A stretch of 64,000 bases of DNA from Aeromonas veronii (lineage in GTDB: Bacteria > Pseudomonadota > Gammaproteobacteria > Enterobacterales > Aeromonadaceae), in assembly GCA_041319085.1 (NCBI GenBank), contig CP101033.1, positions 2,816,501 through 2,880,500 on the forward strand, in the 5' to 3' direction. Position numbers and translations under genes: made by a program. The first letter of the stretch is position 1, and every line of letters begins with the position of its first letter. The notes under the pieces are model-generated. The model saw only the letters and a program-made list of their open reading frames with translations. It searched no databases and was not told the origin of the DNA. Of this stretch, positions 28,984 through 38,758 are shown piece by piece.

Positions 28984-29858
28984 TATTTGTTCTCCGACGT
29001 TTTTTCTGCCTTGACGGCAAAACCTACAGTGATTTCAAAAACTTGTTCCGCGCAGACATCGATGCAGCGGCCGCAGTTGGTACACTCCTGAGCCGCAATC
29101 AAGGGCCCGTGACCGCGCTTGGCACCGTGAACAGGCCCGCGCAGGATGGGACGCTCCGGGCAGACCGCATAACAATCCATGCAGTTGTTGCACCGCTCGC
29201 GCCCCTTGGCAGAAATCTTGATAAACCCGACCCGGTTGACCAGGGCATAGAAGGCCCCCACCGGACAGAGATGACCACACCAGCCCCGCTCAACAACGAA
29301 CAGATCGAACAGGAACAGCGCCACCAGCAGGGCCCAGCCCGCCCCCATGCCAAACAGCAGACCGCGCATGGCGAGCGACACCGGATTGACCAGCTCCCAC
29401 GCCATCACCCCGACCACCGCAGGCACCACCAGCACCATGGCCAGTAGCCAATAGCGGGTCGCACGGCTGAACTGGCCATTGCCCTTGAGGCCAAGGCGCC
29501 CCCTGAGCCAGGCCGCCGCATCCGTGATGAGGTTGACCGGACAGACCCAGGAGCAGAACACCCGCCCACCGACCAGCCAGTAACCGGCCAGCACGATGAT
29601 AGCCCCCAGCCAGAGGGTGGTGATGGGCCAGTGGCCCGCCGCCAGCGACTGCAGCAGGGTCAGCGGATCGGTCAGCGGCAAAGTCTCCAGCAACAGCGAG
29701 CTGGAGAGGTTGCCCTTGAGGATCCAGATCCCCGCCAGCGGCCCCAGCAAAAACAGCGCGAGCACGCCGAATTGACTCAGCCGACGCAGCAGCAGGAAGC
29801 GGTGGGAACGCCACCACCCCAGCTTGATGCGAGCCTCTTCCCCCGGATAACGACTCAT
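28983..29858 (-). CDS. napH: Quinol dehydrogenase membrane subunit NapH
   Basis: Ferredoxin-type membrane protein of 291 aa with four hydrophobic helices. Two cysteine motifs on cytoplasmic loops (CSWVCPVN and CGHLCPVG) and two C-terminal [4Fe-4S] motifs ([23 protein letters not shown]) are intact. With NapG it forms an alternative quinol-oxidising route into NapB/NapA. It overlaps napG by four bases, and the order G-H-B-C is the enterobacterial one. Confidence 0.95.
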   Translation of the reverse strand: MSRYPGEEARIKLGWWRSHRFLLLRRLSQFGVLALFLLGPLAGIWILKGNLSSSLLLETLPLTDPLTLLQSLAAGHWPITTLWLGAIIVLAGYWLVGGRVFCSWVCPVNLITDAAAWLRGRLGLKGNGQFSRATRYWLLAMVLVVPAVVGVMAWELVNPVSLAMRGLLFGMGAGWALLVALFLFDLFVVERGWCGHLCPVGAFYALVNRVGFIKISAKGRERCNNCMDCYAVCPERPILRGPVHGAKRGHGPLIAAQECTNCGRCIDVCAEQVFEITVGFAVKAEKTSENK

Positions 29859-30592
29859 AACCCCTCCGGTTTGCGGGTGGGCAGGGTGAGCCTATCGCCG
29901 ATGAGCGACTTGTTCCCCGCCTTGGCCTTCTCTTCCCAGCCGAGCCGGTAGTGATGACCCAGCTCCCCCTTGGCGAGCTGGCGAGGCACCACCTTGATGG
30001 CCGCTTCCTCCAGCACGCAGGCGTGCTCGCACTTGCCACAGCCGGTACAGATATCGCTGTGTACCGTAGGCAGGAACATGGCGTGCTTGCCGGTGCGCTG
30101 GTTATGTTGCAGCTCAAGGGTGATCGCCTTGTCAATCAGCGGACAGACCCGATAGCAGACATCGCAGCGCAGACCCAGATAGTTGAGGCAGGTCTCGTGA
30201 TCGATGAGCACTGCCACTCCCATCCGGGCCTGATCGATGTCGGTCATCTGCTGATCCAGCGCCCCGCTCGGACAAGCCGCCACACAAGGGATGTCATCAC
30301 ACATCTCGCACGGCACGGCACGCGCCTTGAAATAGGGGGTGCCGGTGGTCACAGGGTCAAACAGCCGGGCGAGCTTGAGGGTGTCGTAGGGGCACGCCTC
30401 GACGCAGAGCCCGCAACGCACGCAGGCGCCGAGAAACTCTGCTTCATCGAGGGCGGCAGGCGGGCGCAGCGCCTGGGCAGGCACAGCTTGTACCTGCTGG
30501 CGTGCCACGCCACCGAGCCCCACGCCAAGCAGGCCCACACCGCAGGCCCCCTTGGCCATGTCGGCCAGAAACTGGCGACGACTACGACTCAT
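29855..30592 (-). CDS. napG: Ferredoxin-type protein NapG
   Basis: Periplasmic iron-sulfur protein of 245 aa with a Tat signal ([14 protein letters not shown], twin Arg at residues 5-6). Four [4Fe-4S] cysteine clusters follow ([47 protein letters not shown]). It acts with NapH in electron transfer from quinol to nitrate reductase. It lies 16 bases after napA, with GGGAG upstream of the ATG. Confidence 0.95.
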   Translation of the reverse strand: MSRSRRQFLADMAKGACGVGLLGVGLGGVARQQVQAVPAQALRPPAALDEAEFLGACVRCGLCVEACPYDTLKLARLFDPVTTGTPYFKARAVPCEMCDDIPCVAACPSGALDQQMTDIDQARMGVAVLIDHETCLNYLGLRCDVCYRVCPLIDKAITLELQHNQRTGKHAMFLPTVHSDICTGCGKCEHACVLEEAAIKVVPRQLAKGELGHHYRLGWEEKAKAGNKSLIGDRLTLPTRKPEGL

Positions 30593-30608
30593 CTCGCACT
30601 CCCCCGCC

Positions 30609-33098
30609 TTAAGCCTTCATCACCTTGACGGCGCACTTCTTGTAATCGGTCTCTTTCGAGAGCGGATCGGTGGCGTCCAAGGTCAGCTTGTTGACCAGCT
30701 GGCTGGCATCAAAGAAGGGCATGAAGACCAGTCCTTTCGGCGGACGGTTGCGACCACGGGTCTCGACACGGGTCTTCACCTCGCCACGGCGGGAGGAGAC
30801 GATCACCTCTTCGCCACGACGCACGCCGCGAGCCTTGGCATCATCCGGGTGCATAAACAGCACCGCATCCGGAAAGGCGCGATAGAGCTCGGGCACCCGA
30901 CGGGTCATGGTGCCGGTGTGCCAGTGTTCCAGCACACGACCGGTGGAGAGCCACAGATCGTACTCTTGGTCCGGCGACTCGGCGGCGGGCTCGAACGGCA
31001 GGGCGAAGATGACCGCCTTGCCATCGGGCTTGCCATAAAAACGCACCCCCTCGCCCGCTTTCACATAGGGGTCGAACCCTTCGCGATAGCGCCACAGGGT
31101 CTCTTTGCCATCGACTACCGGCCAGCGCAGACCGCGCGCTTCGTGGTACTGATCGAACGGTGCCAGATCGTGACCGTGGCCGCGACCGAAGCTGGCGTAC
31201 TCCTCGAACAGACCTTTCTGAACGTAGAACCCGAAGTGCTCGGCCTCGTCGTTCAGCAGCCCTTTGCTCTGCTCTTTCGGGAACTGGTTTACCTGACCGT
31301 TGGCATAGAGCACGTCGAACAGGGTTTTGCCCTTCACTTCCGGCATCTTGGCAATCAGCTCAGCCGGCCACACCTCCTCAACCTTGAAGCGCTTGGAGAA
31401 CTCCATCAGCTGCCACAAGTCGGACTTGGCCCCTTCCGGCGCTTTCACCTGCTGGTGCCAGAACTGGGTGCGGCGCTCGGCGTTACCGTAGGCCCCCTCT
31501 TTCTCCACCCACATGGCGGTGGGCAGGATGAGGTCAGCGGCCTGGGCGGTGACGGTCGGGTACGGGTCAGAGACCACGATGAAGTTGCGCGGGTCACGAT
31601 AGCCAGGCAGGCGATCGGTATTCATGTTGGGACCGGCCTGCATGTTGTTGTTACACATCACCCAGTAAGCGTTGAGCTTGCCATCCTTGAGCATGCGATC
31701 TTGCAGCACGGCGTGGAAACCCACCTTGTCGGGAATGGTCCCCTCCGGCAGTTTCCAGATCTGCTCGGCAATGGCGCGGTGCTTGGGCTCGGTCACCACC
31801 ATGTCGGCAGGCAGACGGTGAGCAAAGGTACCCACTTCACGCGCGGTGCCACAGGCAGAGGGCTGACCGGTCAGTGAGAAAGGACCATTACCCGGCTCGG
31901 AGATCTTGCCGGTCAGCAGGTGGATGTTGTAGCAGAGATTGTTGGCCCAGACGCCACGGGTATGCTGGTTGAAACCCATGGTCCAGTAGGAGACCACCTT
32001 CTTGCCCGGGTCGGCATAGAGCTTGGCCAGCTTTTCCAGCTTATCTTTGGAGACGCCGGAGAGCTTGGAGACCGACTCCACATCGTAATCCGCCACGAAC
32101 TTGGCAAACTCCTCGAAGGTCATCGGAGTGGCGTCGCCGCTGTCCGGGTTCTTCGCTTTCTGCTGCAGCGGATCGGTCGGGCGCAGGCCGTAACCGATGT
32201 CGGTGACCCCCTTTTTGAACACAGTGTGCTTGTTGACGAAGTCCCAGTTCACCTTGTCGTTCTGGATGATGTAGTTGGCGACATAGTTGAGGATCGCCAG
32301 ATCGGTCTGCGGAGTGAACACCATGCCGTTGTCCGCCAGCTCGAAGCTGCGGTGCTCGAAGGTGGAGAGCACGTGCACCTGCACATCCGGGTTGGAGAGA
32401 CGGCGATCAGACATCCGCGACCAGAGGATGGGATGCATCTCGGCCATGTTGGAGCCCCACAGCACGAACGCATCGGCCTGCTCGATATCGTCGTAGCAAC
32501 CCATCGGCTCGTCCATACCGAAGGTACGCATGAAACCGACGACCGCAGAGGCCATGCAGTGACGGGCATTGGGGTCGATGTTGTTGGTACGGAAACCGGC
32601 CTTCATCAGCTTGGCGGCGGCATAGCCTTCCCAGACGGTCCACTGGCCGGAGCCGAACATGCCGACGGCGGTTGGCCCCTTCTCTTTCAGGGTGGCCTTG
32701 AACTTCTCGGCCATGATGTCGAACGCCTGATCCCAGCTGATGGGGGCGAAGTCGCCATCCTTGTCAAACTGGCCGTTCTTCATCCGCAGCATCGGCTGGG
32801 TCAGGCGATCCTGGCCATACATGATCTTGGAGAGGAAGTAGCCCTTGATGCAGTTGAGGCCACGGTTGACCGGTGCATCGGGGTCGCCCTGAGTCGCCAC
32901 AACCCGACCATCCTGAGAGCCCACCAGCACGGAGCAGCCGGTACCGCAGAAGCGGCAGGGAGCCTTATCCCAATGGATGGCCGTCTTGTCGGTACTGGTG
33001 ATGAGATTGGCTGCCAGCGTGGGGGCACTGACACCGGCCACGGCAGCGGCAGCTGCCACCGCGTTGGCCTTCATAAAGTCGCGTCGACTCAGCTTCAT
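30609..33098 (-). CDS. napA: Periplasmic nitrate reductase catalytic subunit NapA
   Basis: Mo-bis-MGD enzyme of 829 aa that reduces nitrate to nitrite in the periplasm. The Tat signal SRRDFMK begins at residue 4 with cleavage near TLA. Mature protein starts with the [4Fe-4S] motif [10 protein letters not shown], and a fourth Cys lies in LNCIKGY. The molybdenum-ligand Cys lies in [12 protein letters not shown] (about residue 181). All Moco-binding blocks of the family appear intact to the C-terminal [10 protein letters not shown]. The ATG follows GAGG at 7 bases. Its activity depends on the molybdenum genes that flank it on both sides, including the frameshifted moaA. Confidence 0.97.
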   Translation of the reverse strand: MKLSRRDFMKANAVAAAAAVAGVSAPTLAANLITSTDKTAIHWDKAPCRFCGTGCSVLVGSQDGRVVATQGDPDAPVNRGLNCIKGYFLSKIMYGQDRLTQPMLRMKNGQFDKDGDFAPISWDQAFDIMAEKFKATLKEKGPTAVGMFGSGQWTVWEGYAAAKLMKAGFRTNNIDPNARHCMASAVVGFMRTFGMDEPMGCYDDIEQADAFVLWGSNMAEMHPILWSRMSDRRLSNPDVQVHVLSTFEHRSFELADNGMVFTPQTDLAILNYVANYIIQNDKVNWDFVNKHTVFKKGVTDIGYGLRPTDPLQQKAKNPDSGDATPMTFEEFAKFVADYDVESVSKLSGVSKDKLEKLAKLYADPGKKVVSYWTMGFNQHTRGVWANNLCYNIHLLTGKISEPGNGPFSLTGQPSACGTAREVGTFAHRLPADMVVTEPKHRAIAEQIWKLPEGTIPDKVGFHAVLQDRMLKDGKLNAYWVMCNNNMQAGPNMNTDRLPGYRDPRNFIVVSDPYPTVTAQAADLILPTAMWVEKEGAYGNAERRTQFWHQQVKAPEGAKSDLWQLMEFSKRFKVEEVWPAELIAKMPEVKGKTLFDVLYANGQVNQFPKEQSKGLLNDEAEHFGFYVQKGLFEEYASFGRGHGHDLAPFDQYHEARGLRWPVVDGKETLWRYREGFDPYVKAGEGVRFYGKPDGKAVIFALPFEPAAESPDQEYDLWLSTGRVLEHWHTGTMTRRVPELYRAFPDAVLFMHPDDAKARGVRRGEEVIVSSRRGEVKTRVETRGRNRPPKGLVFMPFFDASQLVNKLTLDATDPLSKETDYKKCAVKVMKA

Positions 33099-33199
33099 GG
33101 CATATCCTCACATTGCTTATCGCGTAATAGTTGTCGAATCTGTCGAACGGGAGCCAGCCATCAGCGGCAGAGGGCACGCCCGGCATCCCATCACTCTTT

Positions 33200-33487
33200 T
33201 CAGTGACCGCCCAGTTCATCGAACTGGTGGTAAATCAGGGCGGCAGAGAGCACACCCGGCATCGCCTGTATCGCATCAATGGCCGCCATGATCGGCCGCT
33301 GGCTCGGACCTTCCAGGGTCACTACCAGCTTGCCCTCGTCACTGACGGCGTGGATCTCGGCCCCTTCAAGGGCACCAATCTGCTCGGCGAGCTGATGGCG
33401 CAAGGGGGGCTGGGTCAGCACCACCAGACTCGATACATGGAACTCCTGATCCATTGTGGCTTCTGTGTCACACGGCTTCTGACTCAT
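33200..33487 (-). CDS. napD: NapA maturation chaperone NapD
   Basis: Small cytoplasmic chaperone of 95 aa that binds the NapA Tat signal and holds back export until the cofactor is inserted. The ferredoxin-like NapD fold is recognisable from HVSSLVVLTQP near residue 17, GAEIHAVSDEGKLVVTLEG, and a C-terminal MPGVLSAALIYHQ. ATG 33487 is chosen because AGGAG lies 5 bases upstream and it overlaps the napF stop by ATGA. A second ATG 11 codons later has no ribosome site. About 100 bases separate it from napA. Confidence 0.92.
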   Translation of the reverse strand: MSQKPCDTEATMDQEFHVSSLVVLTQPPLRHQLAEQIGALEGAEIHAVSDEGKLVVTLEGPSQRPIMAAIDAIQAMPGVLSAALIYHQFDELGGH

Positions 33488-34026
33488 TCTGACTCCTGCT
33501 TGAGGGTGGGCTGGCTCGCACCACCGGATGGGGCGGCTCGCCCGTCGACCTTGATGCTGCCAACCGGACAATCCTGCACACAGGCGCCGCAGCCGTTACA
33601 GCGATCCGGCGCCACTGTCGGGGTGGGCACGCGCCCCAGTACCGGAATAAAACGAATGGCATTGGGCTCGCAGCTGTCCTGACAGCGCTGGCAGAACACC
33701 TGGCCATTGGCCAGACAGTTGGCCTCGATATGGGCCTTGTAGTGCCAGGGGGACTCGCTGGTCGGGCGAAACAGCGGCGCCTTGCAGACCGTGACGCACT
33801 CGGTGCAGAAAGTGCACTCACCACGCTGGAAATCGACAACCGGAAAACCGCCCTCGCCACTCACCAGGATCTGCTCCGGGCAGGCGGCCAGACAGTCGCC
33901 GCAGCGGGTGCAGTCGGCGACAAATGCCGACCAGTTGACTGACCAGGGCAACTGCACCGGCGGTTCGGCAGTTCTCAGCCGACCCCGGAACAGACCGCGG
34001 CGGGCAAGATCGATCTCATCCGGCAT
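33484..34026 (-). CDS. napF: Ferredoxin-type protein NapF
   Basis: Cytoplasmic iron-sulfur protein of 180 aa, first gene of the nap operon. Cysteine clusters CTRCGDCLAACP (about residue 39), CTFCTECVTVCK (about 71) and CNGCGACVQDCP (about 142) would hold three [4Fe-4S] centres, and a further CQRCQDSC segment is present. NapF is thought to help insert or reduce centres in NapA before export. The ATG follows AGGAGT. A possible FNR half-matching site lies about 60 bases upstream. Confidence 0.94.
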   Translation of the reverse strand: MPDEIDLARRGLFRGRLRTAEPPVQLPWSVNWSAFVADCTRCGDCLAACPEQILVSGEGGFPVVDFQRGECTFCTECVTVCKAPLFRPTSESPWHYKAHIEANCLANGQVFCQRCQDSCEPNAIRFIPVLGRVPTPTVAPDRCNGCGACVQDCPVGSIKVDGRAAPSGGASQPTLKQESE

Positions 34027-34080
34027 GTTGACTCCTGTCCTGGCGAGGAATGGACCAAGTTGAATATCTTATTGGCATTC

Positions 34081-34094
34081 TTGATACCAATTAT
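34081..34094. promoter_or_regulatory. Possible weak FNR site upstream of napF
   Basis: TTGATaccaATTAT matches one FNR half perfectly and the other at three of five positions, centred about 61 bases before the napF ATG. nap operons are FNR- and NarP-controlled in E. coli, which makes it plausible. The best -10 candidate (34061-34066) is not at ideal spacing. Confidence 0.3.
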
Positions 34095-34199
34095 AAGAGT
34101 GGGTCTATATTGCGGCCCTGACAAGTTCAGGGATATACCACCAGGGAGATAAACAGGAGGGATTCTTGCGCCAGATCAAAGCCTTGCAGCGCAATAAAA

Positions 34200-34227
34200 A
34201 TGGAGGTATCGGTTAAAATACCTCCAT
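34200..34227 (-). terminator. Terminator of moaA
   Basis: A perfect 10-bp stem (34200-34209 with 34218-34227), eight-base loop, followed on the minus strand by TTTTATTGC. It shows that moaA and the nap operon are separate transcripts, despite lying in line. Confidence 0.88.
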
Positions 34228-34264
34228 GTGAGGATTGCTATTTAATCGTTGGCGATTTTTGCGG

Positions 34265-35259
34265 TTATCCGCCGATCGAGGCGAGATGAGGGGTGATGCC
34301 GGCATTGCCCTCATGGAGACGATGGGTGGCACTCTTGCCCGCCAGTGCCGCGCGAATGCGCTGTTGCAGCTCATCGGATTGCGCATCTGCGCCGAGCAGA
34401 TCCCGCAGGTCGATGCCGTTGTCGCCAAACAGGCACAGATGCAGCTTCCCCAGTGAGGAGACCCGCAGCCGATTGCAACCGGCACAGAAATCCTTGCTAT
34501 AGGGCATGATGAGCCCCACCCCACCTTGCGAATCGGGGTGCATAAAGACCTGCGCCGGGCCGTCATCCGTGCCCCGCAACTGCTGCACCCAGCCGCTCTC
34601 CAGCAAACGCTGTTTGATCTGCTCGCCGCTGACATGGTGGTCACGAAACAGGGCATCCATCTCGCCGGTCTGCATAAGTTCGATAAAACGCAACTCGATG
34701 GGCTTGTGCCTGATCCAGCCCAGAAAGGCATCGAGCTGGTAGTCGTTGAGCCCCTTGAGCAGCACCGCATTGATCTTCACCGATATAAAACCGGCGGCCA
34801 GTGCCGCTTCGATCCCCTCCATCACCTCCGCCAGCTTGTTTTCACCGGTGATCTGGTGAAACTGGCGGGGGTCGAGACTGTCGACACTGACATTCAGCGC
34901 GTTGAGTCCGGCATCAAACCACTCTTGGGCCCGCTCCTTGAGGCGATAGCCGTTGGTGGTCATGGCGACCTTCTCGATACCCGGGGTGGTAGCAATCACA
35001 TTGACGATCTCGGTGAAATCGCGGCGCAGGGAAGGCTCGCCCCCCGTGATGCGCACCTTGCGGGTGCCCATGGCGGCAAAACCGCTGACCACGCGGCGGA
35101 TCTCGTCAATCGAGAGAAAGGGTTGACGCCCCGCTTTGTGACCTTCCGGGGGCGATAGCCGTCAGGCAGGCAATAGGTGCAACGAAAATTGCACACATCG
35201 GTGACTGACAGACGCAAATAGTAAAAACGACGGGAAAAACCATCTTCAAGTGGCAACAT
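34265..35259 (-). pseudogene. moaA: GTP 3',8-cyclase MoaA, frameshifted
   Basis: Radical SAM enzyme that starts Moco synthesis from GTP together with MoaC. The N-terminal part (from ATG 35259) has the SAM-cluster motif [13 protein letters not shown], and the C-terminal part (from about 35145 down to 34265) has [19 protein letters not shown], and the second cluster [12 protein letters not shown], ending in the conserved Gly-Gly. The two lie in different frames. The break is at a run of five G (35148-35152, plus strand). A sixth G would restore Y-R-P-P-E-G-H and one continuous protein of about 331 aa. Everything else is well conserved, so this is either a very recent mutation or a homopolymer read error. 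A true lesion would block NapA and formate dehydrogenase activity. Confidence 0.88.
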
Positions 35260-35261
35260 AA

Positions 35262-35395
35262 ACACCTTTCCAAATACGGGAGGCCAGGGCATTTCTTTCC
35301 TGACCCTTACAGCTCGACGATTGTGTTCAACTGTCGGCTGACGGCTGGTTTCCCCCTATCGCTAGGACGTAGGCAAAACCGCTCGGAGTTCATCT
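35262..35395 (-). promoter_or_regulatory. Structured moaA leader, candidate Moco riboswitch
   Basis: The 134 bases before moaA on the minus strand fold into three consecutive stems. GGTTTTGCCTA pairs with TAGGGGGAAACC (about 35345-35378), CAGCCGAC with GTCGAGCTG (one bulge, about 35310-35340), and GGTCAGG with CCTGGCC (about 35282-35306). The first is preceded by CTCCGAGC. A leader with a CUCCGAGC-like block, several helices and a position just before moaA is what is known of Moco RNA motifs. The match rests on memory of the consensus, and no covariance search was possible. Confidence 0.5.
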
Positions 35396-35478
35396 AGTTT
35401 TTCGATGCTAACACAAGTTGGAGTACACTCCCACGCATCTTGCGGGGTCCTTATCACTATCCAGAGGTGCGCATTAGT

Positions 35479-37191
35479 ATGGGAAAACGGTTCAGGGTCC
35501 ATTCGGTCAGCAGCGCCATTGGCCGCGCCATGGTGTTGATCCTCTTCATGGCCAGCCTGATCGCGCTGGTCGCCATGGTCACCCTCTTCTACTCGGTCCC
35601 CGATGCCAAGGCGATCAACCTCTCCGGTTCGTTGCGGATGCAGGCCTACCGGATGGCCTACGAAATCGAGCGGGGCGACAGCGTACTGGGGCGCCTCTCC
35701 CAGTTTGAAGAGACTCTGCACGCCGAAGAGCTGCAAGAGACCCAGCGCTGGATCACGCCCGCCTCCCTGCGTCGCACCTATGGCGAGGTGCTCGACCAGT
35801 GGCAGGTGATGCGCCAGCACATCGAGGATCGCACCCCCAGACGCTACACCGATAACACCGAGCAGTTTGTGGCAGCCATCGACCATTTCGTCAATCAGAT
35901 GCAGTACCACGTGGAGTTCAAGGTGCGGATGCTGGCGCTAGCGGAGGGGCTCGGGCTGCTGGCCATTATCACCATCGCCTGGTTCACGGTGCGCTTCACC
36001 CGCCAGCAAGTGGTCGCCCCCCTCAACCAGTTGGTCTACTGCGCCCGCCAGATCCAGCGGCAGGATTTCAATCTCCAACTGCCCACCCACGGCGAAAATG
36101 AGCTGGGGGAGCTGTCGCGCGCCTTCGTCACCATGGCGGACGAGCTGGGCAAGCTCTATCGGGAGCTGGAGAACAAGGTGGAAGAAAAAACCGCCAAGTT
36201 GCAGCAGGCCAACGACACCCTCTCGTTTCTCTACTCGACCGCCCAGAAGCTACACGCCGCCCCGCTCAGCACTCGCACGCTGATCAAGCTGCTGGATCGC
36301 GCCGCCGCCCACCAGCATATCGACCATATCCGGCTGACTCGCTTCGAGCACAATGCCATGCCGGTCTATATCTCGGGGCGCACCGGCTGGCCCGGTGATC
36401 TCGACGCGGTGGCCAGCTTCTATCTGCAGATGGATGAGCAGGAGTTCGGCCGCCTCGATATCATCAGCCAGCACCCCATCGATGAGCGGTTGATCAAGAA
36501 CTTCACCATGCTGCTGGCTCAGGTGCTGCACAAGGACCAGACCCTGCTGCAACAGCAGCGACTGCTGCTGATGGAGGAGCGGGCGGTGATCGCCCGGGAA
36601 CTGCACGATTCGCTGGCGCAGGCCCTCTCCTATCTCAAGATCCAGTCCACCCTGCTCAAACGCTCCTACGCCAAAGGCCAGCAGGATAAGGCACAAGAAG
36701 CGATGCAGCAGATCGACGAGGGGCTCAGCAATGCCTATACCCAGTTGCGCGAACTGCTTGGCACCTTCCGCCTCACCATCGGCGATGCCAATCTGGGGGA
36801 AGCAATTCGGGTGATGCTCGATCAGCTGCAACCCCAGACCCAGGCCGACATCCGGTTCCATTACGGGCTGGCTGACAACGACCTGGAGGCGGGTCAGCAT
36901 ATTCACATTTTACAGTTGATCCGTGAGGCAGTGCTCAATGCCATCAAACATGCCAACGCGCAAGTGATTGATGTTAGCTGTGAGACCCTCGCCAATGGTA
37001 ACATCGAGGTTCAGATTTCAGATGACGGTGTCGGGATCGGACTCGCCAGCTCGGCGATCAACCATTACGGTTTGAGCATCATGAACGAACGTGCCAGCAA
37101 ACTGCATGGTCTGCTGACCATCAACGAGCAGCAACCACAAGGCACCTGCGTGCATCTGACCTTTCCCACCAGTCTAGCGAGAGACGCCTGA
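35479..37191 (+). CDS. narQ: Nitrate/nitrite sensor histidine kinase NarQ
   Basis: Membrane sensor kinase of 570 aa. It has a first helix at about residues 16-38, then a periplasmic four-helix sensor with the P-box-like INLSGSLRMQAYRMAYEIE that contacts nitrate/nitrite, and a second helix at about 157-177. HAMP, a coiled-coil and GAF-like central region follow, then the HPK7-type dimerisation motif ARELHDSLAQALSYLK with the phospho-His and an ATPase domain with NAIKHA and DDGVGIG. The length and lack of a Cys-rich central module favour NarQ over NarX. ATG 35479 is chosen with GAGG at a long distance; GTG 35467 and TTG 35440 are alternatives. It is divergent from moaA and overlaps narP. Confidence 0.88.
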   Translation: MGKRFRVHSVSSAIGRAMVLILFMASLIALVAMVTLFYSVPDAKAINLSGSLRMQAYRMAYEIERGDSVLGRLSQFEETLHAEELQETQRWITPASLRRTYGEVLDQWQVMRQHIEDRTPRRYTDNTEQFVAAIDHFVNQMQYHVEFKVRMLALAEGLGLLAIITIAWFTVRFTRQQVVAPLNQLVYCARQIQRQDFNLQLPTHGENELGELSRAFVTMADELGKLYRELENKVEEKTAKLQQANDTLSFLYSTAQKLHAAPLSTRTLIKLLDRAAAHQHIDHIRLTRFEHNAMPVYISGRTGWPGDLDAVASFYLQMDEQEFGRLDIISQHPIDERLIKNFTMLLAQVLHKDQTLLQQQRLLLMEERAVIARELHDSLAQALSYLKIQSTLLKRSYAKGQQDKAQEAMQQIDEGLSNAYTQLRELLGTFRLTIGDANLGEAIRVMLDQLQPQTQADIRFHYGLADNDLEAGQHIHILQLIREAVLNAIKHANAQVIDVSCETLANGNIEVQISDDGVGIGLASSAINHYGLSIMNERASKLHGLLTINEQQPQGTCVHLTFPTSLARDA

Positions 37192-37829
37192 TGGACGAGA
37201 TGAAATACACTGTTCTGGTCGTAGATGACCATCCCCTCATGCGCAAAGGGATTGTGCAGTTGCTGGCTCTGGAAGAGAACATGGAGGTGACAGGTGAAGC
37301 CTCCAACGGCACCGATGCCGTGGCACTGGCCAAAGAGTCCGAGCCGGACCTGATCCTGCTGGATCTCAACATGAAAGGACTCTCCGGCCTTGATACCCTC
37401 AAGGCGCTGCGGGCCGAAGAGATCACCTCCCGGGTGGTGATCCTCACCGTCTCCGATGCCCGCCAGGATGTGGTGGCCCTGCTCAAGGCCGGTGCCGATG
37501 GCTACCTGCTCAAAGATACCGAGCCTGATCTGCTGCTGGCCCAGCTGGCCGACGTGATGACAGGCAAACAGATCCTGAGCGAACCGCTGCGCCCCTATCT
37601 CGAAAACATCTACGAGCTGGATCACCTGCAGCAGAAGATGGAAAGCTTAACGCGTCGCGAAATGCAAATCCTGCGCGAAATTGCAAAAGGCCTCTCCAAC
37701 AAACAGGTCGCCTCGGTACTCCATATCTCCGAGGGAACGGTCAAGGTTCACGTGAAGAGCCTGCTGAAGAAACTCGAGGCGCAAAGCCGTGTGGAAGCGG
37801 CTGTCATGTATCTGGAGCAGCGCAACTAA
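37191..37829 (+). CDS. narP: Nitrate/nitrite response regulator NarP
   Basis: Response regulator of 212 aa: receiver domain (residues 6-122) with acidic pocket VVDDH and phospho-acceptor Asp58 in ILLDLNMKG, then a LuxR-type helix-turn-helix (about 148-205, LTRREMQILREIAKGLSNKQVA...GTVKVHV). It should activate nap and other anaerobic genes after phosphorylation by NarQ. The ATG overlaps the narQ stop (TGATG), and the pair forms one transcript ended by the hairpin at 37847. NarL cannot be fully excluded, but single-regulator species linked to nap usually carry NarP. Confidence 0.9.
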   Translation: MDEMKYTVLVVDDHPLMRKGIVQLLALEENMEVTGEASNGTDAVALAKESEPDLILLDLNMKGLSGLDTLKALRAEEITSRVVILTVSDARQDVVALLKAGADGYLLKDTEPDLLLAQLADVMTGKQILSEPLRPYLENIYELDHLQQKMESLTRREMQILREIAKGLSNKQVASVLHISEGTVKVHVKSLLKKLEAQSRVEAAVMYLEQRN

Positions 37830-37846
37830 GCGCCCTCAACCGCCCG

Positions 37847-37872
37847 AAAAGCCACCCTCCGGTGGCTTTTTT
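37847..37872 (+). terminator. Terminator after narQP
   Basis: A perfect 10-bp stem (37847-37856 with 37861-37870) with a CTCC loop and T6, 17 bases past the narP stop. Confidence 0.93.
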
Positions 37873-37932
37873 CATCCTCTGGCACAGTCGCTGCATTGTC
37901 CGATTCAGCAACGACTCAATGGAGGATGGAAC

Positions 37933-38556
37933 ATGAAACTACAACCTTTGGCACTGTTCCCCTTGCCTTCCCACATACTGCCGGGCGGCAAGCTTCCTCT
38001 GCGTCTGTTCGAGCCACGCCACCTGCAGATGCTCAAGGAGTCATTCATCAACGATCAGGGCTTTGGCATCGTGATGGAAGAGTCCACCACCTCGGGACAA
38101 TCCGGCCGCATTCTGCCGGTGGGCACCCGGGTCAAGGTGACGGACTTCTACAGCCTCAATGATGGCCTGCTGGGGGTAACGGTGCTGGGACTGGAGCGCT
38201 TCTGCATCCACGAGATGGAGACAGACGAGATAGGCCTGCGCCGGGCCAAGGTGGAGATGCTGCCCAACTGGCCGAGTACCCACTCAAATTTCAACGACAA
38301 GTTGCTGGTCAACCGCCTGCGGGAAGTATTCGAGCAGTATCCGGAGCTTGATGAGCTCTATCCAGACAAGCGCTTTGAAGATGCCGCCTGGCTCTGCCAA
38401 CGCTGGCTCGAGATATTGCCGATGCCGATTTATGAAAAGCAGATGCTGATTGCCAAACAAAACAGCGAAGCAGCCCGTAAATTTCTGCATCGCCTGATTT
38501 CACAATCACAAAAACAAGCATTGCAAAATGCAATTATTCCAACAATGAAAATCTGA
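37933..38556 (+). CDS. Lon substrate-binding (Lon-N) domain protein
   Basis: A 207-aa protein that consists of the N-terminal domain of Lon protease without ATPase or protease parts. LALFPLPSHILPGGKLPLRLFEPRHLQML at the start is the classical Lon-N opening, and helices rich in Glu/Leu fill the second half. Such stand-alone proteins are widespread, and their role, perhaps in recognising misfolded proteins or modulating Lon, is unproven. The ATG at 37933 has GGAGG 7 bases upstream. The 3' end and the 200 bases after it are AT-rich. Confidence 0.83.
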   Translation: MKLQPLALFPLPSHILPGGKLPLRLFEPRHLQMLKESFINDQGFGIVMEESTTSGQSGRILPVGTRVKVTDFYSLNDGLLGVTVLGLERFCIHEMETDEIGLRRAKVEMLPNWPSTHSNFNDKLLVNRLREVFEQYPELDELYPDKRFEDAAWLCQRWLEILPMPIYEKQMLIAKQNSEAARKFLHRLISQSQKQALQNAIIPTMKI

Positions 38557-38758
38557 AATTTGCATTTTGCGAATGAGTAGGAACACAACAAACCATAACA
38601 AGAGAGAGCCGCTGCGCTAAACGGCCAAAATTGAACACAAAAGAGTCCTAAAAAAGTTGGCACAGATTTTTCATATAGATTGATACAACCCGATTTATCC
38701 CGTGCTCTCTTCAGTATTTGCTGAAGAACTGGTCAACCCACAAAGTTGACCATTTTTT

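Noticed and set aside
31920..33206. A 428-codon open frame antisense to napA
   Set aside because: Shadow of napA, whose protein is conserved throughout; the antisense product is His/Gly/Asp-rich with no recognisable fold.
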